From NCBI GenBank assembly GCA_001800905.1, contig MGWH01000002.1, forward strand, positions 434,001 to 498,000: 64,000 nt of DNA, given 5' to 3'. The translations under genes and the position numbers were made by a program. A model generated the notes under the pieces. It was not told where the DNA came from, made no database searches, and saw nothing but the letters and a program-made list of their open reading frames with translations. Source of the stretch: Flavobacteria bacterium GWA2_35_26 (GTDB taxonomy: Bacteria; Bacteroidota; Bacteroidia; Flavobacteriales; Flavobacteriaceae). Below, one piece after another: positions 8,322 to 18,530 of the stretch (its first letter is position 1; every line of letters starts with the position of its first letter).

Positions 8322-9410
8322 TTATTTTATTAATTTGATAATCTCTTCTACAATAGCTTTAGTTGCAATAGGCAAAGCCAAGTTTTTACAATTGTGACTC
8401 AATTCGTTTTGTTTGTTTTCGTTGGCAATCAAATCAGAAAAAGTTGATTCAAAAGCGGCATCCAATTCATTTTCTCTGATTAAAATAGCACCGTTTTTAT
8501 TGGCAACGGATTGCGCATTTTTTGTTTGATGGTCTTCAGCAACATTGGGTGACGGAATAAAAATTACCGGCTTTCCTACAATACACAATTCTGAAACCGA
8601 TGAAGCACCTGCTCTCGAAATCACAATATCTGCTGCAGCATAGACCAAATCCATTCGCTCAATAAACGCCATAACTTGGACGTTTTTTGAATTGTATTTT
8701 TGGTACTCCTCAAAATATAATTTACCACATTGCCAAAGCAACTGTACATCCTGAGCGGCAAAAAACTCCAATTCTTTTTCAATTAATTGATTGATACGAC
8801 GAGCACCTAAACTTCCTCCCAAAATCAAAATCGTTTTTTTATTGGGATCTAAGTTAAAATGCGCCTGCCCTTCTGCTCTCTTTCCTTCAATTGCAATTAA
8901 GTCTTGGCGAACCGGATTACCCGTTAAAATAATTTTGTCTTTTGGAAAAAAACGCTCCAAGTTTTCATAGGCCACACAAATTGCATTGGCTTTTTTGCTT
9001 AATAACTTATTGGTAATTCCTGGATATGAATTTTGTTCTTGAATAACCGTTGGAATTCCTGCACTATTTGCCATTTGTAATAATGGCCCGCTGGCAAAAC
9101 CTCCGGTTCCAATGACTACATCTGGTTGAAATTGTTTTATAATTTGTCTGGATTTTAACAAACTACTTAATAGTTTTATTGGAAACATGGCGTTATCCAA
9201 TGTCAATCTCCTTTGTAGACCGGCAATCCAAAGTCCTTTAATAGGATAACCTGCTTGAGGTACTTTTTGCATTTCCATTTTATCCTGGGCCCCAACGAAA
9301 AGAATATCGGCATCAGGAAAACGAGACTTCAATTCATTAGCGATAGCAATAGCTGGATATATATGTCCTCCTGTTCCTCCGCCGCTTAATATGAATTTGT
9401 ATGTTCTCAT
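8322..9410 (-). CDS. murG: UDP-N-acetylglucosamine--undecaprenyl-PP-MurNAc-pentapeptide GlcNAc transferase MurG
   Basis: Glycosyltransferase converting lipid I to lipid II on the inner face of the membrane. GT-B fold (family GT28): the N-terminal glycine loop [16 protein letters not shown] binds the lipid acceptor, [11 protein letters not shown] follows, and the C-terminal UDP-GlcNAc site contains [13 protein letters not shown] and [18 protein letters not shown]. 362 residues, normal for the family. An upstream in-frame TTG two codons before is possible, but the ATG at 9410 gives the usual [15 protein letters not shown] start. It begins 10 nt after the ftsW stop. Confidence 0.97.
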   Translation of the reverse strand: MRTYKFILSGGGTGGHIYPAIAIANELKSRFPDADILFVGAQDKMEMQKVPQAGYPIKGLWIAGLQRRLTLDNAMFPIKLLSSLLKSRQIIKQFQPDVVIGTGGFASGPLLQMANSAGIPTVIQEQNSYPGITNKLLSKKANAICVAYENLERFFPKDKIILTGNPVRQDLIAIEGKRAEGQAHFNLDPNKKTILILGGSLGARRINQLIEKELEFFAAQDVQLLWQCGKLYFEEYQKYNSKNVQVMAFIERMDLVYAAADIVISRAGASSVSELCIVGKPVIFIPSPNVAEDHQTKNAQSVANKNGAILIRENELDAAFESTFSDLIANENKQNELSHNCKNLALPIATKAIVEEIIKLIK

Positions 9411-9420
9411 GGTCAATGTA

Positions 9421-10722
9421 CTATTTGTTTATTACGGCATCCATTGGATTTTTTGAACTGTCTTGAATGGAGTAATTGCCTGTTTCTATATGCTTATCGT
9501 CTGCTTCTAATTCTTGGTCTATTAATCGTTGAAGTGCTTCTTCTCGTTTGGCTGCTTCTTTTTGTTCCAATTCGATTTCTTCTTCTTTCTTGGTTACATT
9601 AATAATAATTCCAAGAGCAAAACAAGTCATCCAAATGGAACTTCCTCCACTACTAATCAAAGGCAAGGTTTGTCCAGTTACAGGTAATAATTCGACAGCC
9701 ACTGCCATATTAATTAAAGCCTGAAAAATTAAAGGAAAACCCAAACTAATGACGACTAATTTTCCGAAAAGCGTATTGGCCTTATGCGCTGCAATTACAA
9801 ATCGGAAGAGCAGTAAAAGGTACAATGCTAAGACTCCCAGTCCGCCAACTAATCCATATTCTTCCACAATAATGGCGTAAATAAAATCAGAGGACGATTG
9901 AGGTAAAAAGTGTCTTTGTACACTTTTCCCCGGACCAACTCCAGTAAAATTCCCAGACGCAATTGCGGTTTTCGCTGCATTGATTTGATATTCGTCTTCT
10001 CCTTCTTTATCGGTTCCGTAATTTTCGATTCGACTAATCCAAGTATCTACCCTGCTAAAGAATTTGGAATCAGGAAATGTTTTTGATAAAGCCACAAAAA
10101 TCAACAATCCTGCAATGGCCATTCCCATGATGTACCCAATATATTTCAATTGGTATTTGCCAACAAATGCAATCATAACCACCATCACAAACATTAAGGC
10201 GGTAGTAGAAAAATTGGCAGGCAAAATCAATACTAAAGTGATAAATACCGGTATCCATAATTCAACAAAAGAAGCTTTAAATGTTACCGGAGTTTCTCTT
10301 GTCTTAGATAAATAACGCGCCACATAAATGTATAAAATGATGGCTGCTATAGAAGAGGTTTGAAATGAAATTCCGATGAATGGCAATTGTAACCATCGAC
10401 TGGCATTGGCACCGCCAATATTAGTTCCTTTGAACAGAGTTAGTGCTAAGAGTCCCCAAACGACTGGCAAACCAATTCGTGAGATTACTCTAAAATAATG
10501 GTAAGGCACTTTATGTACAAAATAAATAATCATAAAGCCCATACCTAAATGAGCCAGATGCTTTACTAAATAGCCTAGGGTATTTCCATCTCCATCTCGA
10601 CCAAAAGCTAAATTGGTACTGGCGCTAAAAACTGGCATAAAAGAAAACAAAGCCAATAAAGCCAAAAATGACCAAATTACCTTATCCCCTTTTAAATTGC
10701 TTAGTAGCTGTTTGAGTTTCAT
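9421..10722 (-). CDS. ftsW: peptidoglycan polymerase / lipid II flippase-like protein FtsW
   Basis: SEDS-family membrane protein that polymerises septal glycan together with FtsI. About ten membrane helices can be read, with family signatures [39 protein letters not shown] and the C-terminal [17 protein letters not shown]. After the last helix comes a charged cytoplasmic tail of roughly 60 residues, rich in Glu and Lys ([20 protein letters not shown]), longer than usual. The ATG at 10722 ([12 protein letters not shown]) was chosen over an upstream TTG. Lies between murD (30 nt) and murG, as in other dcw clusters. Confidence 0.95.
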   Translation of the reverse strand: MKLKQLLSNLKGDKVIWSFLALLALFSFMPVFSASTNLAFGRDGDGNTLGYLVKHLAHLGMGFMIIYFVHKVPYHYFRVISRIGLPVVWGLLALTLFKGTNIGGANASRWLQLPFIGISFQTSSIAAIILYIYVARYLSKTRETPVTFKASFVELWIPVFITLVLILPANFSTTALMFVMVVMIAFVGKYQLKYIGYIMGMAIAGLLIFVALSKTFPDSKFFSRVDTWISRIENYGTDKEGEDEYQINAAKTAIASGNFTGVGPGKSVQRHFLPQSSSDFIYAIIVEEYGLVGGLGVLALYLLLLFRFVIAAHKANTLFGKLVVISLGFPLIFQALINMAVAVELLPVTGQTLPLISSGGSSIWMTCFALGIIINVTKKEEEIELEQKEAAKREEALQRLIDQELEADDKHIETGNYSIQDSSKNPMDAVINK

Positions 10723-10752
10723 ATCGCCTAAAGTCAAATGAATAGTTCCCTA

Positions 10753-12087
10753 TTATAAATTGTAAACTGCTTGTTTGAATTGTTTTCCTCTGTCTTCGTA
10801 ATTTTCGAATAAATCGAAACTTGCACAAGCTGGTGACAATAAAACAGTGTCTCCTTTTTCGGTCATGCGTTGCGCCATACGAACAGCATCGTTCATGTTG
10901 TCCACTTCGATCATCACATCGACAACATTACCAAATGCCTCAATGATTTTTTTATTGTCAACACCTAAACAGATGATCCCTTTTACTTTTTCATGAACCA
11001 AAGACATCAATTCGTGATAGTCATTCCCTTTATCAACGCCCCCAACAATCCAAACTGTTGGAGTGGTCATACTATCCAAAGCAAAGAAAGAAGCATTCAC
11101 ATTGGTCGCTTTCGAATCGTTGATGTATTGTACGTTTTGGATTTTCAATACTTTTTCTAAACGGTGTTCTACTCCCTGAAAATTAGACAAGCTCTCTCTA
11201 ATGGTTGCATTTCTAATTTGCATCAATTTGGCCACAGAAGTTGCTGCCATAGCATTCTTCATATTGTGTTTTCCTTCTAACGCAATTGTTTCTGTTTCCA
11301 TCAAAAATTCTTCGTGATTCATCATCTTTACTTCCATTTTATTATCTTTTATAAAGGCCCCTTCCGTGAAAACTTGGTTCAATGAAAAAGGAATTAATGT
11401 TGCTTTTGTTGTGTTATTTTGTAACCAATTGGCTATTGCTTCGTCTTCGGCATCATAAATCAAATAATCGTCTTCGGTTTGATTCATTGTAATTCTAAAC
11501 TTCGAATCGATGTAATTTTCATACTTGTAATCGTAACGGTCCAAATGATCCGGACTAATATTTGTTATGATGGCAATGTGCGGCTTATAATCTACTATTC
11601 CGTCCAACTGAAAACTACTCAACTCTAAAACATAGGAGTCAAAATCATTATCGGCTACTTGCCATGCAAAACTTTTTCCAATGTTACCTCCCAATCCTAC
11701 ATTCAGACCAGCTGATTTAAGCAAATGATAGGTTAACATCGTGGTAGTCGTTTTACCATTACTTCCGGTAATCCCTATCGTAATAGCTTTGGTAAAAGGA
11801 GCGGTAAATTCAATTTCTGAAATTACCTTGACGCCTTTTTCAATTAACTTTTTTACAATGGGTGATTTATCTGGAATTCCAGGGCTTTTCATCACCACGT
11901 CAGCATTCAAAATCAAAGATTCTGTATGTGTTTCGTCTTCCCAAGCAATCGCATTATGATTAAGAACTTCTTTGTAATTATCTTTTATTTTCCCAAAATC
12001 AGACACAAACACATCGTATCCTTTTTGTTTCCCTAGAATGGCAGTACCCACCCCACTTTCGCCTCCTCCTAAAACAACTAATCTCAT
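10753..12087 (-). CDS. murD: UDP-N-acetylmuramoyl-L-alanine--D-glutamate ligase MurD
   Basis: ATP-dependent ligase adding D-Glu to UDP-MurNAc-L-Ala. It has an N-terminal Rossmann domain (VVLGGGESGVGTAILG), P-loop GITGSNGKTTTTML, the central motif NISPDHLDRYDYKYENYIDSK-like region with the His-Leu-Asp signature, EGKHNMKNAMAA, and the C-terminal INDSKATNVNA and LLSPACASFD. 444 residues, normal length. Its ATG abuts the TAG of mraY, consistent with coupled translation. Confidence 0.97.
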   Translation of the reverse strand: MRLVVLGGGESGVGTAILGKQKGYDVFVSDFGKIKDNYKEVLNHNAIAWEDETHTESLILNADVVMKSPGIPDKSPIVKKLIEKGVKVISEIEFTAPFTKAITIGITGSNGKTTTTMLTYHLLKSAGLNVGLGGNIGKSFAWQVADNDFDSYVLELSSFQLDGIVDYKPHIAIITNISPDHLDRYDYKYENYIDSKFRITMNQTEDDYLIYDAEDEAIANWLQNNTTKATLIPFSLNQVFTEGAFIKDNKMEVKMMNHEEFLMETETIALEGKHNMKNAMAATSVAKLMQIRNATIRESLSNFQGVEHRLEKVLKIQNVQYINDSKATNVNASFFALDSMTTPTVWIVGGVDKGNDYHELMSLVHEKVKGIICLGVDNKKIIEAFGNVVDVMIEVDNMNDAVRMAQRMTEKGDTVLLSPACASFDLFENYEDRGKQFKQAVYNL

Positions 12088-13317
12088 CTAACGTAGTTTT
12101 AAAGTCACTATGGACAAAATGGCTAACATGATGGCGACAATCCAAAATCGGGTCACAATCTTACTTTCGTGATATCCTTTTTTCTGATAGTGATGGTGCA
12201 AAGGCGACATTAAGAATATTCTACGGCCTTCGCCAAAACGTTTCTTGGTATATTTAAAATAAGCCACTTGAATGACCACCGATAAATTCTCAGCTAAGAA
12301 AATTCCGCATAATAATGGGATCAACATTTCTTTACGAACAGCTATTGCTAATACCGCTATAATTCCACCAATTGTTAAACTTCCTGTATCGCCCATAAAA
12401 ACAGAAGCTGGAAAGGAATTGTACCAAAGAAATCCAATCAAAGCCCCAACAAATGCCGCAATAAACACGGTCATTTCTCCTGAATTAGGGATATACATGA
12501 TGTTCAAGTAATTCGAAAAAATAATGTTTCCAGAAAGGAAGGTGAAGATCCCTAAGGCTAAAACGGAAACTGCTGAAGTCCCGGCAGCTAAGCCATCAAT
12601 TCCATCCGTTAAATTAGCCCCATTAGAAACCGCAGTGATAATAAAAATAACAACTGGTATAAAAATCAACCATGCCCAATCTTGATAGCCATCGCCAGTC
12701 CAAGCAAGTAATTCAGCATAATCAAACTCATTATTCTTGAAAAATGGAATAGTAGTAGCGGTCGATTTTACCTCAACTGGCGCTTGTACCAGAGAAGTTA
12801 CATTGGATTGCTTAATCACTGGAGAATTCGAAGCATTTTCTAAAACCGTAACTGCAGGACTAAAATACAATACCGATCCAACAATTATCCCTAATCCAAC
12901 TTGACCAAATACTTTAAAAATTCCTTTTAAACCTTGTTTGTCTTTTTTGAAAATTTTGATGTAATCGTCAATAAATCCAATTGTCCCCATCCATAAGGTA
13001 GTCACAATCAACAAAACGATATAGATGTTATGTAATTTGGCAAACAATAAAACAGGCAAAAGTGTTGCGAAAATGATAATCAAACCACCCATAGTTGGTG
13101 TTCCTGCTTTTTCATTTTGTCCCGCCAAACCTAATTCGCGAACCGTTTCTCCTACTTGTTGATTGCGTAAGAAAGTAATAATTCTCTTTCCATAAATAGT
13201 AGACAACAACAATGAAAGCAAAAAAGCCAAACCTGATCTAAACGTGATGTATTGGAAAACTCCCGCTCCTGAAACGTTTAATGTTTTGTCTAAATATTCA
13301 AATAAGTAGTATAGCAT
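12088..13317 (-). CDS. mraY: phospho-N-acetylmuramoyl-pentapeptide-transferase MraY
   Basis: Integral membrane enzyme transferring phospho-MurNAc-pentapeptide to undecaprenyl phosphate to make lipid I. Conserved motifs: [11 protein letters not shown], the aspartate pair [27 protein letters not shown] and the cytoplasmic loop [12 protein letters not shown] with the three catalytic-site histidines. At 409 residues it exceeds the roughly 360 of the E. coli enzyme; much of the excess is a soluble insert of about 60 residues around positions 155-215 ([17 protein letters not shown] and after) between two helices, seen in Bacteroidota homologues as far as I recall. Lies between murE and murD. Confidence 0.97.
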   Translation of the reverse strand: MLYYLFEYLDKTLNVSGAGVFQYITFRSGLAFLLSLLLSTIYGKRIITFLRNQQVGETVRELGLAGQNEKAGTPTMGGLIIIFATLLPVLLFAKLHNIYIVLLIVTTLWMGTIGFIDDYIKIFKKDKQGLKGIFKVFGQVGLGIIVGSVLYFSPAVTVLENASNSPVIKQSNVTSLVQAPVEVKSTATTIPFFKNNEFDYAELLAWTGDGYQDWAWLIFIPVVIFIITAVSNGANLTDGIDGLAAGTSAVSVLALGIFTFLSGNIIFSNYLNIMYIPNSGEMTVFIAAFVGALIGFLWYNSFPASVFMGDTGSLTIGGIIAVLAIAVRKEMLIPLLCGIFLAENLSVVIQVAYFKYTKKRFGEGRRIFLMSPLHHHYQKKGYHESKIVTRFWIVAIMLAILSIVTLKLR

Positions 13318-13323
13318 AATTCT

Positions 13324-14787
13324 CTATTTGTGGAGTTGTTCTAATAGTTCTTTTACAATTTTCATGTCGTCAAAATCATGACGAACACCCTCTATTTCTT
13401 GATACGTTTCGTGACCTTTACCAGCAATTAAAATAATATCATTCGGCTGAGCCAATTGGCAAGCGGTTTTAATGGCTTGTTTTCTATCTGTGATTGATAA
13501 AATTCTTTTAAAGTTTTGAGGAGCCACTCCTTGTTCCATTTCGCTAATGATTACAGTTGCGTCTTCATTTCGTGGATTATCCGAAGTCAAAATAGCTTTG
13601 TCACTCAATTCGGATGCAATTCCTCCCATAACAGGACGTTTTGCTTTATCACGATTTCCACCACAACCCACAACGGTTATCAATTGTTCGTTTTTGGTAC
13701 GGATATCGTTAATGGTTTTCAAAACATTTTCTAAAGCATCTGGCGTATGGGCATAATCCACAATCGCAGTAATATTGGCCTCAGAAACGATGTATTGAAA
13801 ACGTCCTGAAACACTCTCTAATTCCGACAATAATCGCAATGCTTCCAAACTTTCCATGCCTAATTCAATTGCAGTCCCATAGATCGCTAATAAATTATAG
13901 GCATTAAAAGTTCCAATCAATTTTACCCAAACTTCATTGCCATTGATTTTTAATAACAAACCAGACAATTGGCTTTCTAAAATTTGCGCTTTATAATCGG
14001 CATAGGATTTTAAGGCGTAGGTACATTTTTTGGCAACCGTATTTTGCAATAAAACCGGTCCGTTTTTATCGTCTATATTGGATAACGCGAAAGCTGTTTT
14101 TGGCAAATGATCAAAAAATGATTTTTTAACATCGCGGTATTCAGCAAATGTGGCGTGGTAATCCAAATGATCGTGAGATAAATTGGTAAACACACCTCCC
14201 ACAAAATGTAAGCCCTCAGTGCGTTTTTGATGAATACCATGCGAACTCACTTCCATAAAACAGTATTCTACTCCTTCAGCAATCATCGTTGCCAAATACT
14301 GATTAATTGTAATCGAATCGGGAGTGGTATGCGTGGCTTTGTATTCCACTTCATCTACCATAATTTTTACTGTAGAAAGTAGGCCTACTTTATAACCCGC
14401 TTTTTTATACAATTGATACAATAAAGAAGCAATTGTTGTTTTTCCATTAGTTCCAGTAACACCCACCAATTGCAATTTTTGCGAAGGGTGATCAAAATAA
14501 TTGGCAGCCATAACTGCCAATGCCGTATTGGTGTCTTTAACTTGAATGTAGGTAATCCCTTCGGTAATTGTTTCAGGTAATGTGTCACAAACAATAGCTG
14601 TAGCACCTAGCTCAATTGCTTTAGCAATAAACTCATGCCCATCAGAAATCGTCCCTCTAATCGCTACAAAAAGATCATTTTGCGCAATTTTTCTAGAATC
14701 AAAATCGATTTTACCAATAGTAATTTCTGTCGAACCTTTAACCGCTTCGATAGCTACTTTATATAATATGTCTTTTAAGATACTCAC
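13324..14787 (-). CDS. murE: UDP-N-acetylmuramoyl-tripeptide synthetase MurE (meso-DAP type)
   Basis: Ligase adding the third residue of the peptidoglycan stem. P-loop GVTGTNGKTTIASLL, TNLSHDHLDYHATFAEY, the central GTFNAYNLLAIYG, DYAHTPDALENVL, and the C-terminal specificity motif DNPRNEDA; DNPR indicates meso-diaminopimelate rather than lysine as substrate. 487 residues. The start is GTG, in a GTGA overlap with the stop of ftsI, so translation is probably coupled. Followed by mraY after 6 nt. murF, usually next in other phyla, is absent here. Confidence 0.96.
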   Translation of the reverse strand: MSILKDILYKVAIEAVKGSTEITIGKIDFDSRKIAQNDLFVAIRGTISDGHEFIAKAIELGATAIVCDTLPETITEGITYIQVKDTNTALAVMAANYFDHPSQKLQLVGVTGTNGKTTIASLLYQLYKKAGYKVGLLSTVKIMVDEVEYKATHTTPDSITINQYLATMIAEGVEYCFMEVSSHGIHQKRTEGLHFVGGVFTNLSHDHLDYHATFAEYRDVKKSFFDHLPKTAFALSNIDDKNGPVLLQNTVAKKCTYALKSYADYKAQILESQLSGLLLKINGNEVWVKLIGTFNAYNLLAIYGTAIELGMESLEALRLLSELESVSGRFQYIVSEANITAIVDYAHTPDALENVLKTINDIRTKNEQLITVVGCGGNRDKAKRPVMGGIASELSDKAILTSDNPRNEDATVIISEMEQGVAPQNFKRILSITDRKQAIKTACQLAQPNDIILIAGKGHETYQEIEGVRHDFDDMKIVKELLEQLHK

Positions 14788-16784
14788 GATAATTCTAGTA
14801 CTATAGTTGAATTCTTTGCTATATTTTGTCCTGCTTGTAGTGATTGATTTTTCACCTTCCCAAAGCCTTTGATTTTTACTCTAATTCCTAAATTTTCTAA
14901 CAATGCAATAGCATCCATGCCAGACATCCCTTTAACATTAGGTACAGTATTTTGTCTTTTGTGAGAAGACGTGGTATACGAAGCATAGTCTAATTCTTGT
15001 TTAGGAATTTTTCTATCAATTTTTCTAATTGTATTGGTAGAAGGAGCATCAGTAAATATTTTTTGAGCAATACGTTTAAAAACAGGTCCCGCCACATCGG
15101 CACCATAGTAGTTATTGTGAGCAGTGTTGGGTCTATGCACCATTACGATACAAGTATACTGTGGTTTATTTGCTGGAAAATACCCAACGAATGATGACGC
15201 ATAATACATTCCTGAACCTGATTTACTTCCATAACCCATTTGAGCCGTACCGGTTTTTCCAGCCATTGGAAACTCTTTAGTGTACAATGACTTAGCAGTG
15301 CCACGTTTTACCACATTTTCTAGTAAAGCACGTACTTTCTTCAAAGTTTCTGGCGAACAAACTTTTGGATTCATTACCTGAGTGTCGAATTTTTTAATAG
15401 TGGTATTCCATTTTTTAATTTCAGAAACCAATTGTGGTTTTACCATAACACCATTGTTTGCAACCGAATTGTAGAAGGTTAAAGTTTGCATTGGCGTGAT
15501 AGTAATACCATACCCAAAAGCCATCCATGGAAGTGAAATTTTGGACCATCTAGCTTGTCCTGGTTTTGGAATAATTGGAGTTGCTTCTCCTTTTAATTCT
15601 AAACCAATTTTTTTATCTAGACCCCAATCTTCAATGTGTTTTATAAATTTAGAAGGGTTGTTTTTGTAATTGTTGTACACTGATTGTACCATAACCGTAT
15701 TGGAGGAAACTTCAAATCCATGTCCTAAAGAAACTCTTCCCATTCCTTTATGAGAATCCACTACATTTTTTCCAAAATAAGTTACCACACCTCCTCTGGC
15801 ATCAAAAACAGTACTGGTGTCAGCCACTTTATCTTCTAACACTGACATAAGATCTACTAATTTAAAAGTAGAACCAGGGTCATGCGCTTCTGTAATAGCA
15901 TAATTCAATGTTTCATTGTAAGTCCCGTCACTAAGTCTGCCCAAGTTAGAAATAGCTTTAATATGACCTGTTTTAGTTTCCATAACCACAACACAGCCAT
16001 GTTCTGCTTCATATTCTTCCAACTGTTTCAACAATGCATGGTGTGCGATATCTTGAATGAAAACATCGATTGTGGATATAACATCATATCCATCAATAGG
16101 ATCTACTTCATTAAAATCACGAATAGGTTTCCATTGTCCTTTCGCAATTTTTTGTTTTAATATCTTACCGTCCTTTCCGTTCAAGTATTTTCTGTAGGCC
16201 CATTCAATACCTTTCCCGTCAGGAGTACTATCCGGTTTCATTCTTTCGTAACCAATGGTACGTTCAGCAATTCTTCCGATAGGATATTCTCTTACAGGTT
16301 CTGGTTTAACAATAATTCCGCCTTTGTTAGCACCCTCCTTAAACAATGGAAAACCTTTGATTTTAACATAGTCCGTATAACTCAAACCACGTGCAATTAA
16401 GAAATACCTGTTGTTTGTAGCTCTAGCTTTGCGCAAAGCTCTTTCATAATAATTAGAAGGTTTTCCTAGTAAATAAGCTAATGAATCTGCTAACGAATCA
16501 ACGGTGCTTTGAAACAATTCTGATTTTGGCACAAAAGCATCAAATCGAATTTCATAATTAGGTATAGAAGTAGCCAACAAACTACCATCTGAAGAGTAGA
16601 TATTACCTTTATTGGCTTTAATTTCAAATTCTTTAACTGTTTTCTCTTTGGCTTTTTGACGATAATGATCCCCTTGAACCCATTGAATATTGGTCAATTT
16701 AAAGACAATAGCGACCGCCATCAAAAACATAGCGAAAGCCACAAGATAGATTCGATAAGAAATATGTTTATCTTCTACTGCCAT
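14784..16784 (-). CDS. ftsI: septal transpeptidase FtsI (class B penicillin-binding protein) with PASTA domain
   Basis: D,D-transpeptidase cross-linking septal peptidoglycan, 666 residues. One N-terminal membrane helix (YLVAFAMFLMAVAIVFKL), the class B dimerisation region, then the penicillin-binding motifs: SxxK as GSTFKLVDLMS, SxN as SSNTVMVQS, and KTG as GKTGTAQMGYG. The C-terminus is a single PASTA domain (VPNVKGMSGMDAIALLENLG, then a beta segment). PASTA-bearing FtsI is normal in Bacteroidota. It starts inside the ftsL gene (10-nt overlap) and its stop overlaps the murE start. Confidence 0.96.
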   Translation of the reverse strand: MAVEDKHISYRIYLVAFAMFLMAVAIVFKLTNIQWVQGDHYRQKAKEKTVKEFEIKANKGNIYSSDGSLLATSIPNYEIRFDAFVPKSELFQSTVDSLADSLAYLLGKPSNYYERALRKARATNNRYFLIARGLSYTDYVKIKGFPLFKEGANKGGIIVKPEPVREYPIGRIAERTIGYERMKPDSTPDGKGIEWAYRKYLNGKDGKILKQKIAKGQWKPIRDFNEVDPIDGYDVISTIDVFIQDIAHHALLKQLEEYEAEHGCVVVMETKTGHIKAISNLGRLSDGTYNETLNYAITEAHDPGSTFKLVDLMSVLEDKVADTSTVFDARGGVVTYFGKNVVDSHKGMGRVSLGHGFEVSSNTVMVQSVYNNYKNNPSKFIKHIEDWGLDKKIGLELKGEATPIIPKPGQARWSKISLPWMAFGYGITITPMQTLTFYNSVANNGVMVKPQLVSEIKKWNTTIKKFDTQVMNPKVCSPETLKKVRALLENVVKRGTAKSLYTKEFPMAGKTGTAQMGYGSKSGSGMYYASSFVGYFPANKPQYTCIVMVHRPNTAHNNYYGADVAGPVFKRIAQKIFTDAPSTNTIRKIDRKIPKQELDYASYTTSSHKRQNTVPNVKGMSGMDAIALLENLGIRVKIKGFGKVKNQSLQAGQNIAKNSTIVLELS

Positions 16785-17122
16785 AATTTTTCAAAAAACC
16801 CTTTTTCTTTTTCTTGTACTACTTTAATTTTAATTGGCGGAACCGTTGAAGGAAGAATTAATCTTGCTTCCATTTGTTTAGCAACAGTAGATTCCATTTT
16901 TAACTTCATTAATTCCGAACGTCTGTCCACAAACTCTGAACGCAATTCTTTTACTTCATTATTTAGTTCGGCAATACGAAAAACTTTTTGCTCATAGCGT
17001 TGTGTATTTGCAATCATCACAATAGCTAAACCGATAATAAAAACGATAAAACGCCAGTTTTTTATAGCATCCTCGTCTAGTAAAAATCGTGCTTTCAATA
17101 TGCCGTACAATCCGTGTTTCAT
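16775..17122 (-). CDS. ftsL: FtsL-like cell division protein
   Basis: Small bitopic protein, 115 residues: a short cytoplasmic N-terminus (MKHGLYGILKARFLL), one membrane helix (WRFIVFIIGLAIVMIANT), then a heptad-like coiled coil (VFRIAELNNEVKELRSEF and after). Sequence similarity within FtsL is always weak; the identification rests on size, topology and position between rsmH and ftsI. It should form the FtsQLB-type complex in the divisome. Starts 8 nt after rsmH. Confidence 0.85.
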   Translation of the reverse strand: MKHGLYGILKARFLLDEDAIKNWRFIVFIIGLAIVMIANTQRYEQKVFRIAELNNEVKELRSEFVDRRSELMKLKMESTVAKQMEARLILPSTVPPIKIKVVQEKEKGFFEKLWQ

Positions 17123-17130
17123 AACAAAAA

Positions 17131-18039
17131 CTATATTTTTTCAGCTATACGCAGCTTAGCACTTCGTGCTCTATTATTCTCTTTGATTTGCTCGTTATTG
17201 GGAACTATTAATTTTCCAACCGTTTTAAATGGAACCGAAAAATTGCCAAAAAAGTCACGCTCTGGTTCGCCTTCAAACATGCCGTTTTTTACAAATCGCT
17301 TTACCAATCGATCCTCAAGAGAGTGATACGAAATAATGCTCAAACGCCCTTCTGGTTTTAAAATTTCCAACGATTGCTCTAAAAATTCTTTTAACACATC
17401 CATTTCTTGATTAACCTCAATTCGGATGGCCTGATACATTTGAGCTAAAATTTTATGGCTTTTATGTGCCGGTAAAAATCGGCTCAACACTTGTTTTAAT
17501 TGTTCAGTATTTCGGATTGGCGCTTTCTCTCTTGCTTCCAAAATTACTCTTGCAATAGCAGGCGCGTTTTTTAACTCACCGTAATCCAAGAATACACTAC
17601 GCAAATTATCTTCATCATATTCATTCACCACTCGATAGGCACTCAAATCATTTTTCTGACTCATTCTCATATCCAATTCAGCATCAAAACGAGTAGAAAA
17701 TCCTCTTTCGGCTACATCAAATTGATGAGAAGAAACGCCTAAGTCTCCTAAAATCCCATCCACTGCTTTAACGTTATGAAAACGTAAAAAACGTTTGATA
17801 AATCTGAAATTTTCATTGATAAGAACAAAACGATCATCTTGTAAAGCATTTGCTAAAGCATCTTCATCCTGATCGAAAGCATATAATTTTCCGTTGGGAC
17901 CTAATCGATTTAGAATCTCTCTAGAATGACCTCCTCCACCAAAAGTAACATCAACATAAATACCGTCTGGATGAATATTTAACCCATCGACAGACTCGTG
18001 CAACAATACTGGATTATGATATTCCATTGTCGTCATCAT
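17131..18039 (-). CDS. rsmH: 16S rRNA (cytosine(1402)-N(4))-methyltransferase RsmH (MraW)
   Basis: SAM-dependent methyltransferase acting on C1402 in the decoding centre of 16S rRNA. Motifs: substrate-binding start EYHNPVLLHESVDGL, SAM-binding DVTFGGGGHSREIL, GILGDLGVSSHQFD, RGFSTRFDAELDMRM, and the C-terminal ISYHSLEDRLVKRF. 302 residues from the first ATG. Three in-frame ATGs (18039, 18036, 18027) lie inside the end of mraZ; the last would begin MEYHNPVLL as in many homologues, so the exact start is uncertain by four codons. Second gene of the dcw cluster. Confidence 0.96.
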   Translation of the reverse strand: MMTTMEYHNPVLLHESVDGLNIHPDGIYVDVTFGGGGHSREILNRLGPNGKLYAFDQDEDALANALQDDRFVLINENFRFIKRFLRFHNVKAVDGILGDLGVSSHQFDVAERGFSTRFDAELDMRMSQKNDLSAYRVVNEYDEDNLRSVFLDYGELKNAPAIARVILEAREKAPIRNTEQLKQVLSRFLPAHKSHKILAQMYQAIRIEVNQEMDVLKEFLEQSLEILKPEGRLSIISYHSLEDRLVKRFVKNGMFEGEPERDFFGNFSVPFKTVGKLIVPNNEQIKENNRARSAKLRIAEKI

Positions 18040-18487
18040 TTACATTACCCATTACATCTTCTGCTAAATCTGCAAAATCAATATCTTCTCCGTTAATTGA
18101 TTTTTCATACAACTCTTTATCCCAGATCTCTACAATATTGACTGCTGAAGAAAAAACAACCTCTTTTGAAATACTCGCAAAACCAACTAAATCTTTAGGA
18201 ACTAATAGTCTTCCCAAAGCATCAATTTCAACCACTTTTACTCCAGCCGTAAAGCGACGGATAAAGTCATTGTTCTTTTTAACAAACCGATTTAATTTAT
18301 TGATTTTTTGCATCATCAAATTCCACTCTTGCATAGGATATAATTCCAAACAAGGTTGAAAAACAGAACGTTTCAATACAAAACCATCCTGTAACGAGGA
18401 AGCCAATTGCTTTTTCAAAGGCGAAGGCATTAACACCCTTCCTTTAGCATCTACTTTGCACTCATATGTACCTACGATTGTATTCAA
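18014..18487 (-). CDS. mraZ: transcriptional regulator / division protein MraZ
   Basis: AbrB-like DNA-binding protein, 157 residues, built of two SpoVT/AbrB-type halves. The first is GTYECKVDAKGRVLMPSPLKKQ (DxKGRxxxP motif) and the second VVEIDALGRLLVPKDLVGFA. In other bacteria MraZ binds short direct repeats ahead of its own gene and controls the dcw operon, and matching repeats are present here. The start appears to be TTG (18487): there is no in-frame ATG between it and an upstream stop, and the frame begins the conserved NTIVGTYECK. The C-terminus is acidic (DDDN). First gene of the cluster, overlapping rsmH. Confidence 0.95.
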   Translation of the reverse strand: MNTIVGTYECKVDAKGRVLMPSPLKKQLASSLQDGFVLKRSVFQPCLELYPMQEWNLMMQKINKLNRFVKKNNDFIRRFTAGVKVVEIDALGRLLVPKDLVGFASISKEVVFSSAVNIVEIWDKELYEKSINGEDIDFADLAEDVMGNVNDDDNGIS

Positions 18488-18512
18488 AAAATTGTATTTA
18501 AATGATTCTAAG

Positions 18513-18520
18513 CAAAAATA
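18513..18520 (-). promoter_or_regulatory. mraZ: -7 box of the dcw (mraZ) promoter
   Basis: TATTTTTG on the minus strand fits TAnnTTTG and lies 25 nt before the TTG start of mraZ. The MraZ boxes begin 10 bp upstream of it, in the spacer and -33 region. Confidence 0.55.
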
Positions 18521-18530
18521 TAAAATATTT

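Noticed and set aside
2835-18487. Missing murF and ddl treated as a deletion in the dcw cluster
   Set aside because: All junctions in the cluster are tight overlaps or short gaps with no scar, and murF lying elsewhere is, as I recall, usual in Flavobacteria.
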